Source of the DNA: Alphaproteobacteria bacterium
GTDB lineage: Bacteria; Pseudomonadota; Alphaproteobacteria; Micavibrionales; UBA2020
DNA length: 15,824 nt
Assembly (NCBI GenBank): GCA_020853455.1
Contig: JADYYV010000254.1
Span: forward strand, 1-15,824
Reading direction: 5' to 3'
The position numbers and the translations under genes were made by a program. How positions within the stretch are numbered: the first letter of the stretch is position 1; the number at the start of each line of letters is the position of its first letter. Below are positions 7,085 through 13,958 of the stretch, piece by piece. A model generated the notes under the pieces. It did no database searches. It saw only the letters and a list, made by a program, of their open reading frames with translations, and was not told the DNA's origin.

Positions 7085-8534
7085 CGTCATATTCCTGGTC
7101 CGCGGCATCATCGCCGGTTTTGGTCACGCCATAAGCCTTCAGCGCCCTTGCCCGCGCCTCGCCATGATCGACGACAGGGTGCGGATAGGTTTTGCCGAGC
7201 GTGACGCCCGCCTGCGCCAGCGCCAGCGGCGGGGCATCCCACGGTGCATGAATATAGGCCGCCGGCACGTTTTTCAACTCCGGCACATAGGTTTTGATGT
7301 ATTCGCCCGCCGGATCGAACTTGGCGCTTTGCAGCAGCGGGTTGAAAATGCGGAAATACGGCGCGGCATCGGCACCGCAGCCGCCGATCCATTGCCAGCC
7401 CGCAGCGTTATTGCCAAGATCGGCATCGACCAGCGTGTCCCAAAACCAGTCTTCTCCGTCGCGCCAGCTGATGAGCAGGTTTTTGACAAGGAATGACCCC
7501 ACGATCATGCGCACGCGGTTATGCATCCAGCCTGTCTGCCATAACTGCCGCATGCCGGCATCGACGATGGGGTATCCGGTCTGCCCGCGCTGCCACAATT
7601 TCAGCATCCGGTTGTTCTTTATCCACGGGAATTTCGTGAAACGCTTGTTCCACGGCTGCTCGGGGAAATCGGGCGAATGATAGAGCAAATGCCACGAGAA
7701 TTCACGCCAGAGCAATTGGCGCAAATACGCCTGGCCGTTGGCGGTGACCAGTGCATTATCGTTTTTTGCCAGCATCGAACTGACCGCATGCCAGACCTGA
7801 TGCGGGCTAACCTCGCCGAAATGCAGGTAAGGCGACAACTGCGACGTACCGTCTATGGCGGGCAGGTCGCGCTGCTGTTTGTATTCGCCGGCGCCGTTTT
7901 TCACGAATTCCCTGAGCCGCGCCTGACCGCCCTCTTCGCCCGGCTGCCAGAATTCCTGCATGGTTTTGTACCATTTAATTTCCGGCATCAGGCCGAGTTC
8001 GCCGAGTTTCAGGCCGGCAAATTTCTTGAATTCGACATTTACCGTTTTCAGGGGCGGGCGGATTCCGCCGCGCTCGAGACAGGCTTTGGAATAAGGCGTG
8101 AAGACCTTGTACGATCCGCCGGTCTTGTTCTGGATCTCCCACGGCTCGAACATCAGGAAGGAACCGAAGCTATGCGCCTCGATGCCGTCACCTTTTAAAG
8201 ATTCCTTTATTTTCTTGTCGCGTGCCATAGCCCAGGGCTCGTAGCGGCGGTTCCAGAAAACGGCGGTTGCGCCGGATTCCTTCACCAGCTTCGTGATTTC
8301 CTTTGCGGCATCGCCCTTGCGCAAGGTCAGCGGAATTTTACCGCCGAGTTCTTTCAGCGATTGGTGCAGCCACCACTTTGTTGCGCCACCCTGCTTCCAG
8401 ATGCCGGGGTTGACGTCGTCGAGGATATAGACGGCGATGACAGGCTTGCCCGTATCGCGGGCGGCTGCAAGTCCGGGATTGTCGGCAAGGCGCAGGTCAG
8501 ACCGGAACCAGAAAATAACGGGCGCTTCGGTCAA
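7077..8534 (-). CDS. phr: Deoxyribodipyrimidine photo-lyase (class I CPD photolyase family)
   Basis: A complete 485-residue cryptochrome/photolyase-family protein. The enzyme uses blue light and FADH- to split UV-induced cyclobutane pyrimidine dimers in DNA. The N-terminal antenna domain begins FWFRSDLRLADNPGL (8-22) and VYILDD (35-40). The FAD-binding domain contains TSQLSPYLHFGEVSP (230-244), LRQLLWREFSWHLLYH (271-286), YPIVDAGMRQLWQTGWMHNR (321-340), DADLGNNAAGWQW (370-382) and DAAPYFRIFNPLLQ (389-402). The adjacent Asn residues and the tryptophans expected for flavin binding and electron transfer are present. These point to a CPD-type class I enzyme rather than a FeS-BCP or class II protein. 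The start is a TTG overlapping the kynA stop (TTGA); no better start lies before the conserved N-terminus. It overlaps ygfZ at its 3' end. The C-terminus is acidic (QEYDDE). Confidence 0.95.
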   Translation of the reverse strand: MTEAPVIFWFRSDLRLADNPGLAAARDTGKPVIAVYILDDVNPGIWKQGGATKWWLHQSLKELGGKIPLTLRKGDAAKEITKLVKESGATAVFWNRRYEPWAMARDKKIKESLKGDGIEAHSFGSFLMFEPWEIQNKTGGSYKVFTPYSKACLERGGIRPPLKTVNVEFKKFAGLKLGELGLMPEIKWYKTMQEFWQPGEEGGQARLREFVKNGAGEYKQQRDLPAIDGTSQLSPYLHFGEVSPHQVWHAVSSMLAKNDNALVTANGQAYLRQLLWREFSWHLLYHSPDFPEQPWNKRFTKFPWIKNNRMLKLWQRGQTGYPIVDAGMRQLWQTGWMHNRVRMIVGSFLVKNLLISWRDGEDWFWDTLVDADLGNNAAGWQWIGGCGADAAPYFRIFNPLLQSAKFDPAGEYIKTYVPELKNVPAAYIHAPWDAPPLALAQAGVTLGKTYPHPVVDHGEARARALKAYGVTKTGDDAADQEYDDE

Positions 8535-9598
8535 GGTTTGTCCCAGTATTTGAAACCCATGCTGGCCTCGACATGCGGCGGCAGCGGCGGCAGTTTCGAC
8601 CGCGGAATCAGGAAGGTGGAGATGCCGAACAGGTCTTTGAAGATGCGGTGCTTGGTCGCGGTCGCGGCGAGGTAATCATGCCCCGTCGATCCGCCGCTGC
8701 CCATTTTCGTGCCCAGCATACGCTGCGCCATTAACGCATGACGATACCGCCACAGCGCCATCAATTCATCGACATCCATCAGGTCGCTCAGGATTTTGAA
8801 CGGAATTTGCAGCGCGGGCTGGTCGCGGTACAGATTGATGAACAGCGCGGACTGCAGCGCGGGCTTGTCGAAACGCCACGGCAGCGGTTCGCCCTCGCCT
8901 TCGCCGAACAGCAGGTCGAATTGCGCCTGCATGCCTTTCAGCTTGTTCAATTCCATTTCGCGCGCGGCATCGGGCATCTGGGTATTCGCGCCGATCGCCT
9001 TGCGGTCGTTTTCCAGCATGTCCATGACGGCCTGGCGATAAGACTGCCAGAACGAAAAGCCGGTCATTTCCACAAACGGCGTACGCGACAGCCAGTTGCC
9101 GACCTGATCGACCAGCGATGTTTTCTTCATCACTTCATGCAGCGCGTCGCGGTCTTCGGCGGGCAGGAAGTTTTCAAATGATTTTCCGTCATAGCCTACG
9201 CGCGCGTCATGCTGAAGACCAAGGCGCACTTCGATCTGGCGGAACTGCATGCTCTGGAACCCGGAGGCCGAGCGGAAGACGTGGCGGAAATCGAGGAAGT
9301 CAAGCGGCGTCATCGTTTCCATGATATCGAGCTGCCGCACCAGCAGGCGCAAGATGTCGGTGATGCGCGACAGGCTGGCGGACACGACGCGCAGGTCTGA
9401 ATCTTTCACGACCGGGTTGCCGAATACGCCCTGGACACGGTCCAGCTCGAACAGGATCAGCTTGAACCACAGCTCATAGGTTTGGTGCAGCACAACAAAC
9501 ATCATTTCGTCATGCGCGGGGCTGAGCGGTTTTTGCGCCTGCAGCAGGGTGCCGAGGTCGAGATAGGATTTATATGAAAGATCGGGTTCTTTTGACAT
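8531..9598 (-). CDS. kynA: Tryptophan 2,3-dioxygenase
   Basis: A 355-residue heme dioxygenase that opens the indole ring of L-tryptophan to N-formylkynurenine, the first step of the kynurenine pathway, in the cytoplasm. Family motifs are present: HDEMMFVVLHQTYELWFKLI (29-48), with His38 in the place of the substrate-facing active-site His; LWRYRHALMAQRMLG with His287 as the likely proximal heme ligand; and MGSGGSTGHDYL, the Gly/Ser/Thr loop that closes over the substrate. The family usually shows SSGVEYL in this loop; here it is STGHDYL, so this belongs to a divergent subgroup. It is longer than the Xanthomonas enzyme (about 300). The ATG at 9598 has no strong ribosome-binding site. It lies 23 bases after the methyltransferase-like gene and overlaps phr by 4 bases. 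No kynB or kynU gene is visible nearby. Confidence 0.9.
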   Translation of the reverse strand: MSKEPDLSYKSYLDLGTLLQAQKPLSPAHDEMMFVVLHQTYELWFKLILFELDRVQGVFGNPVVKDSDLRVVSASLSRITDILRLLVRQLDIMETMTPLDFLDFRHVFRSASGFQSMQFRQIEVRLGLQHDARVGYDGKSFENFLPAEDRDALHEVMKKTSLVDQVGNWLSRTPFVEMTGFSFWQSYRQAVMDMLENDRKAIGANTQMPDAAREMELNKLKGMQAQFDLLFGEGEGEPLPWRFDKPALQSALFINLYRDQPALQIPFKILSDLMDVDELMALWRYRHALMAQRMLGTKMGSGGSTGHDYLAATATKHRIFKDLFGISTFLIPRSKLPPLPPHVEASMGFKYWDKP

Positions 9599-9621
9599 GG
9601 CGAAAGACTAGCACTTCGCGG

Positions 9622-10194
9622 CTAGAAAATAAATGGCACAATAGCCTTGGTTTTGTTCATATAATCGCGGTATTCCTGCCCGAATTCCTGAATCATCAGA
9701 TTTTCCTCGCGCCGCCATTTGATGTAATGCGCCGCCAGCATCACGATAAAACCCGCAACCGCCGCCCATGTTCCCACCGCCAGAACAGTGCCGATTACCG
9801 CGAGAAAAAGACCCGTATAGATCGGATGACGCACATGCGCATAAGGGCCGGTAGTGACAAGCTTATGCCCTTCTTTCAGCGCGACCGTGCCGCTCCAGTA
9901 TTTGCCAAGATGGCGCCGCGCCCAGATAGAATATCCGTGCCCCGCAACCGTCAGCGCAACGCCCAGCCATTTAAGCACAGCGATGTCATGAAACATGCCC
10001 CAGTCAAGCGCTGGCACATGACCGTTGTGGAATATAGCGACGAGACCGAACAGGTTGGGAACGGTATGCTGCAGCCGCTTCAGGTTTTCATCCCATTTGC
10101 GTTTCAGGACAAATTGCGCCGCGACAACCCAATAAAAAAACCACGCCAGCCATAACCAGCCGCAAATTTCAATTGGTGTCAGGTTTTCGGGCAT
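9622..10194 (-). CDS. Isoprenylcysteine carboxyl methyltransferase-like membrane protein
   Basis: A 190-residue polytopic inner-membrane protein of the ICMT/PEMT-like methyltransferase superfamily. The characteristic C-terminal half is present: GPYAHVRHPIYTG (116-128), the SAM-binding RHPxY motif, followed by two hydrophobic spans and RREENLMIQEFGQEYRDYMN (161-180), with the conserved EE and the final Y..Y pattern. Hydrophobic segments lie at about 11-30, 47-57, 74-90, 128-140 and 143-157. Bacterial members methylate unknown, probably lipid or small hydrophobic, acceptors, since bacteria lack prenylated CaaX proteins in the eukaryotic sense. The specific substrate cannot be read from the sequence. 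The start is the ATG at 10194, 3 bases after the stop of the DUF3833 remnant. kynA follows after 23 bases. Confidence 0.85.
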   Translation of the reverse strand: MPENLTPIEICGWLWLAWFFYWVVAAQFVLKRKWDENLKRLQHTVPNLFGLVAIFHNGHVPALDWGMFHDIAVLKWLGVALTVAGHGYSIWARRHLGKYWSGTVALKEGHKLVTTGPYAHVRHPIYTGLFLAVIGTVLAVGTWAAVAGFIVMLAAHYIKWRREENLMIQEFGQEYRDYMNKTKAIVPFIF

Positions 10195-10197
10195 CTA

Positions 10198-10494
10198 TTA
10201 CGCCTTGGGTTTGCGAAATACCACGATCAGCTCGCCCGCATAAAAACCGAATTTCGTCATGCCGATGCGGTTGATGACCGTTTCTTCATCCACTTTAAAC
10301 ATCCAGTCTGACATGGCAATATCATATGTCTTTCCGGATTTGGTCTGGATTCTCAGGGTATATGTCATATGGGCGGCATTGCCGGATTGACGGCCCTCGG
10401 CCTTGCCAATCACGTCATGCGCAGTGCCGGTATAGCTGCCATCATCGTTGAATACGATATTCCATGTACGCGTTTCCTTGCGTCCGTCATTGGC
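10198..10494 (-). pseudogene. DUF3833 family protein, N-terminally truncated remnant
   Basis: The frame ending at TAA 10198-10200 matches the C-terminal half of DUF3833, a family often annotated as a lipoprotein and of unknown function. Recognisable blocks are RTWNIVFNDDGSYTGTAHDV, IGKAEGRQSGNAA, the DWMFKVDEETVINRIGMTKFG segment and GELIVVFRK. The family is usually about 170-190 residues with an N-terminal signal or lipobox; here homology begins within a few codons of the TGA (10495-10497) that ends the upstream gene. Only 98 codons remain. There is no ATG/GTG/TTG start before a GTG at 10413 (71 residues), which lies in the middle of the domain; an ATG at 10368 would leave 56. It is most likely a dead remnant. 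A short expressed protein cannot be excluded because the remaining frame is undamaged. Confidence 0.65.
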
Positions 10495-11250
10495 TCACCA
10501 TTCAGCTTCCAACAGCAGTGCTTCGTGATCGGAAAAGGGCTGCTGGATGATTTTCAGGTCCATTTTATCGGCGAGGGATCTGCTGCAAATACACAGGTCG
10601 AGCGCCTTGGTGGTGCGGTGCAGACGAAATGTGGGCTGTTGTTCGTCATTCAGGATCACGAGACCGGCGCCGTCGAGGAATGGCTGGAGTTCGGCAAATC
10701 CATGCATGATATTGAAATCCGCCATCACGATAACAGGAACGCCCTGATCGTCGATCAACTTGCGCAGCTCGGCGAATTGCCGGCGTCGCACCTTTTTCTG
10801 TAACGAAAAATGTGTGAAATACAGCATAACGCCGTTTGGCAGCGCGATGCGGTGTATCAGACGCTTGGATCCGGTCGTGAAATACAGTTTATCAAACGGG
10901 TAATCGACGCGCGACATAAACGCGCTGCTCTTGCCGAAATGAAGCGGCAAACGGTTAAGCCAGTTTCCGGGGCCGTATTTGTCGGCGATATCGTAATGGC
11001 GATATTCGTCGTCCAGCAGGTATTTGATCTGGTTAAAGCGCGCGGAATGCACCGAACCTTCGTCGATTTCGACGAAGCAGCAAATATCCGGCCTGATGGA
11101 TGCAATAATTCCTTTCAGCTGCATCAGCACTTGTTGTTGCAACGGGATAGTGCAATAGAAATTGCGGTTGATGCGGCATATATGCTGCCATAGCGTACCG
11201 TCTATGCCCCGCGCGTAACCGATATTGCTGAACAGGACCTTGAACGCCAT
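10495..11250 (-). CDS. Endonuclease/exonuclease/phosphatase (EEP) family protein, YbhP-like
   Basis: A 251-residue metal-dependent hydrolase of the EEP fold. The ordered motifs are SNIGYARG at the N-terminus (metal-site Asn), ICCFVEIDEGS (57-66, catalytic acid), YFTHFSLQKKVRRRQF (His147), VIVMADFN (Asp178 and Asn180), ALDLC (Asp218) and FSDHEALLLEAEW (Asp241, His242) at the very end. These are the residues of an active EEP enzyme. No signal peptide or membrane span is seen. It starts at ATG 11250, 1 base after the stop of the phospholipase-D-family gene, so the two are surely cotranscribed. The same pairing exists in Escherichia coli (ybhP beside ybhO/clsB), suggesting a role linked to phospholipid or phosphodiester metabolism rather than DNA repair. 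The substrate is unknown. Its stop codon abuts the DUF3833 breakpoint. Confidence 0.85.
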   Translation of the reverse strand: MAFKVLFSNIGYARGIDGTLWQHICRINRNFYCTIPLQQQVLMQLKGIIASIRPDICCFVEIDEGSVHSARFNQIKYLLDDEYRHYDIADKYGPGNWLNRLPLHFGKSSAFMSRVDYPFDKLYFTTGSKRLIHRIALPNGVMLYFTHFSLQKKVRRRQFAELRKLIDDQGVPVIVMADFNIMHGFAELQPFLDGAGLVILNDEQQPTFRLHRTTKALDLCICSRSLADKMDLKIIQQPFSDHEALLLEAEW

Positions 11251-11251
11251 G

Positions 11252-12337
11252 TCACAGCACGCCCTTCATAAAGCGGCCCAGATAACCGACAAGGCGTTCG
11301 GTAAACGGAATGTCACGGCAATATTGTAAATCCACCTGTACTGAATCACGCATATAACTGTCCGATAACTGACGCAATTCGCGCAGGACATGCGGAACAC
11401 GTATGATAAGATTCGCTTCGCGGTTGTGTAGCAGGCTCAGGTAATCCATGTTGGTGCTGCCAATCGTCGCCCAGTCTTCATCTATAATAGCATATTTCGC
11501 GTGGAGCACTTGATCTGGATAAAGGAAAATCCTGACCTTGCGACGCAATAGCCCCGGGAAATAGGAATGCGACACATGGTCGGCCAGCGGCACATCCGTC
11601 TTGGCGCTGGCAAGTATTTCCACGTTCACGCCCCGCCTCGCCGCGCGTATCAGCGCCCTGTGCAACCTGCGGGGCGGTAAAAAATAGGGCGTCACAAGAC
11701 GGACGGATTTCTTTGCCGACCCGATCTGGTGCAGCAGCTCACGGTAAATCGGGTTGATTCGCAACGCTGGATGCGATACGGCATAGGCGCAGTCGGCGGT
11801 GATATCCGGTTGCGCATCGCGGATTTTTTCGTTTTTGTCGCGCGCCTGCCACACGCTGGAAAAATGCGCCGCGACACAGGCGACAGCAGGGCCTGTGAAC
11901 CGGCAATGCATTTCGTGCCAATGCTCCATGATTTCCCACAGGCAAGCGCTGCCGGTATGCGCGACTTCTCCGTCAATCAACAGGGTCTTGACGTGGCTTC
12001 TCGGCAGCCAGCGTGACGGCATGAATGCGCGGCGCGATAGAAGAGAATTGTAAAAATAGACCTCGCCCCCCGCCAGCTGGATATCGTCGAGCAATTTATT
12101 GACCAAAAGTCCGCGGCTGCCGACCCCGTCGAACATAAGCCGTACCTTCACGCCTTGCCGCGCCTTATCTGCGAAAAGCTGCAGAAAACGATGGCCGGCA
12201 TAATCGTCCATCATGATATATTGTTCGAACTCGATTGATTTGCGCGCCAGTTTACAATCGGCATACATCGCATCCCAAATAGCGGAGGCGCGGTTAAAAA
12301 ACTGGAATGTCGCTTGCAATTCGGCGTCCTTTTGCAT
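11252..12337 (-). CDS. Phospholipase D family protein, cardiolipin synthase-like (ClsB type)
   Basis: A 361-residue protein with two HxKxxxxD motifs, the signature of phospholipase D/cardiolipin synthases. The first is HVKTLLID (His115, Lys117, Asp122) followed by HTGSACLWE. The second is HAKYAIID (His279, Lys281, Asp286) followed by GSTNMDYLSLLHNREANLI, the usual GSxNxD...N.E pattern. Such enzymes join or exchange phosphatidyl groups, for example making cardiolipin from phosphatidylglycerol and/or phosphatidylethanolamine. No N-terminal membrane spans are present, as in the shorter ClsB/ClsC group. The start is taken as ATG 12337 because AAAGGA (12345-12350) lies 7 bases upstream. The frame stays open to a TTG at 12409, but a -10-like element falls in that extension. 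It is followed directly by the EEP gene and preceded by the lipid transporter operon, so a membrane-lipid role fits. Confidence 0.87.
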   Translation of the reverse strand: MQKDAELQATFQFFNRASAIWDAMYADCKLARKSIEFEQYIMMDDYAGHRFLQLFADKARQGVKVRLMFDGVGSRGLLVNKLLDDIQLAGGEVYFYNSLLSRRAFMPSRWLPRSHVKTLLIDGEVAHTGSACLWEIMEHWHEMHCRFTGPAVACVAAHFSSVWQARDKNEKIRDAQPDITADCAYAVSHPALRINPIYRELLHQIGSAKKSVRLVTPYFLPPRRLHRALIRAARRGVNVEILASAKTDVPLADHVSHSYFPGLLRRKVRIFLYPDQVLHAKYAIIDEDWATIGSTNMDYLSLLHNREANLIIRVPHVLRELRQLSDSYMRDSVQVDLQYCRDIPFTERLVGYLGRFMKGVL

Positions 12338-12361
12338 CAACCGGTCCTTTGTTGCGGTCGG

Positions 12362-12390
12362 ACTATATTGATTAAAACGCCCGGACTGCA
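12362..12390 (-). promoter_or_regulatory. Possible promoter of the phospholipase D-EEP gene pair
   Basis: On the minus strand TATAGT (12362-12367) is a 5-of-6 match to the -10 box. The -35 position at 17-base spacing (TGCAGT, 12385-12390) is weak. Transcription would begin near 12355, leaving an 18-base leader with the AAAGGA ribosome-binding site before the ATG at 12337. This agrees with the shorter start for the phospholipase gene and would make the pair independent of the transporter operon upstream. Confidence 0.35.
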
Positions 12391-12429
12391 CATAATGTTC
12401 CGCGTACAAAGACGCAGGCTACGGCTTGA

Positions 12430-13065
12430 TCAGGGCGTTAACGGTTTAGAGGCCTCCGGTGCAGCTTTCTTGACCGTCACATCTTTTGAAATGCGCGCCA
12501 ATCCCGACGAAGTTATCTTGCGCAGCAGCGTTTCAAGATCGCCCGTGATCGCGGTTATTGTATTTGCTTATGCTGGCATTTTTTCCGAGAGCGTAAAATC
12601 ACGCAGCAATTTTTCACTGCTGCGGTCGATCAGGCGGAATGTCAGCGATACACGGATTTCCGCGACGCCCTGCGCGGTATCCGCATAGACCGGCTGGAAG
12701 TCATTCACCTTGACCTGCAGCGAATAAGGCGCGTTCACCCCGCTATCCGGCGTTACGGCGGAAAACCGCGCGGACTGTATGATGAAGTCCTGCATGACCT
12801 TGTTAAGCGCATCCGGCCATGCGGCATCCGCATAAAAATCCATGCGCCGCCCGCCCGACATATGCAACGCAATGCGCGCGGTATCGAAACCCGCCGGCAT
12901 TTCCGGCTCCTGCACAATAACCGCCGCCGAAGATGCGCGTTTTTCCGGCTTTTCAGCATGCAGCGTATAGACCGACACCGGCGGCGCTTTGGATTTTGTG
13001 ATACTGCCGCAACCCGCAAGCGCGGCAAGACAGATGCAGGCGAGGACAGGAAACAATTTTTTCAT
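12430..13065 (-). pseudogene. ABC-type transport auxiliary lipoprotein (PqiC-like), interrupted by an in-frame stop
   Basis: The N-terminus MKKLFPVLACICLAALAGC is a lipoprotein signal with lipobox LAGC (Cys19). The body resembles the ABC_trans_aux (PqiC/DUF330-like) family: SVYTLHAEKP, then IVQEPEMPAGFDTARIALHM, YADAAWPDALNKVMQDFI and SLQVKVNDFQPVYADT. Such outer-membrane or periplasmic lipoproteins accompany MCE/Mla transporters. The frame stops at TAA 12568-12570 after 165 residues. The same frame then stays open for another 45 codons (residues such as ITGDLETLLRKITSSGLARISKDV) up to TGA at 12430-12432. This resembles the missing C-terminal helix and restores a 211-residue length, normal for the family. 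I therefore read it as a gene with a nonsense change (for example CAA to TAA) rather than a short gene plus spacer. The start overlaps mlaD by ATGA. A stable truncated lipoprotein from 12568-13065 remains possible. Confidence 0.75.
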
Positions 13066-13958
13066 TTCGGTATCTCCACGCCGCGCGAAGACGGCTGATA
13101 TATGACCTGTGACGGATCGCGGTCCAGCTTGTCGGCAAGCTTGCGCACAGAATTCGCGGTACCGCGCGTGGCGCGCGACGCGGCGGTGAACTGTTCAAGC
13201 CCGTCCGACGCAAAACGGTCGATATGCGGCCGGTTACGGTCCAACAACCGGCTGAAATTTTCTGCGGCATTGTCGAGGTTGTCGACGGTGCTGCCCATGT
13301 TTTCGATCAGCTTGGGCATTTGCGCGCTCGACAGGCTCAGGTTATCAAGCAGCATGCTGACATTCGACACGTTGACAGGGCTCAGGACACCGTTCAGGTC
13401 GCGGCTGATGTTTTCAAGGTTGACCATAGCGGCCTGCACTGCCGCCATCGTGCGGTCGTTCAGCATCGTATCGAACTTCGCCGTGATCGCGCGCACCTGC
13501 GATGTAATGGCCGGAATGTCCTCAAGCGCCTCGTACAATTTCGACGCGCTGCCCTGAAGTAGCGGATATTTCATATCGCCTGTGATGGTGGCATCCGACG
13601 TATCTTCTTTCGCGGTCGCCATTTCGATACGCACCAGACCTGTGACGCCCTGCGTCGCCATCGTAACCCTGGTCTTTGACTTCACGGGCGTTGATTTATC
13701 GACACCGATATCGACATGCACCAGTTCGGGATTGTCCTTCACCAGCCGCACGGCGACCACTTTGCCAACTTTGACGCCCATATATTGCACCGCGGCGCCC
13801 TCCTCCAGTCCCGTGATGGAATCGTGGAACTCGACGGTATAAAACTTGAAATTTTTCTGTTCCTGCGGACCTACCAGCCAGATCAGGAAGCAAACGGAGG
13901 CGAGGATCACGCCCGTCATAAAGACGCCGACCAGAAAATAAGGCGCGGTTTTTTCCAT
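13062..13958 (-). CDS. mlaD: MlaD family (MCE domain) phospholipid-transport substrate-binding protein
   Basis: A 298-residue MCE protein anchored in the inner membrane by one N-terminal helix (about residues 8-29), with the rest in the periplasm. The MCE domain covers about 38-115, with HDSITGLEEGAAVQYMGVKV and GKVVAV (about 45-70) and TMATQGVTGLVRIEM (99-113), both typical of MlaD/Ttg2C. The long C-terminal part (about 145-298) is predicted helical, with heptad-like stretches rich in Leu, Asn and Asp. In this family that part forms the hexameric channel or tether across the periplasm. MlaD proteins bind phospholipid and couple the MlaE/MlaF ABC core to envelope partners. The ATG at 13958 overlaps the last base of the ATPase stop (TGATG). 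The gene itself is intact and overlaps the lipoprotein start by 4 bases, so translation of the operon is coupled. Confidence 0.92.
   Translation of the reverse strand: MEKTAPYFLVGVFMTGVILASVCFLIWLVGPQEQKNFKFYTVEFHDSITGLEEGAAVQYMGVKVGKVVAVRLVKDNPELVHVDIGVDKSTPVKSKTRVTMATQGVTGLVRIEMATAKEDTSDATITGDMKYPLLQGSASKLYEALEDIPAITSQVRAITAKFDTMLNDRTMAAVQAAMVNLENISRDLNGVLSPVNVSNVSMLLDNLSLSSAQMPKLIENMGSTVDNLDNAAENFSRLLDRNRPHIDRFASDGLEQFTAASRATRGTANSVRKLADKLDRDPSQVIYQPSSRGVEIPK

Noticed and set aside
9600..9619. Short inverted repeat GCGAA...TTCGC between the methyltransferase-like gene and kynA
   Set aside because: The arms are only 5 bases with a 10-base centre and no T tract; this is within chance expectation.
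12410..12567. Apparent 158-base non-coding gap between the phospholipase frame and the lipoprotein
   Set aside because: Most of it (12430-12567) is the continuing reading frame of the interrupted lipoprotein gene, so it is not a true intergenic region or a hidden RNA gene.
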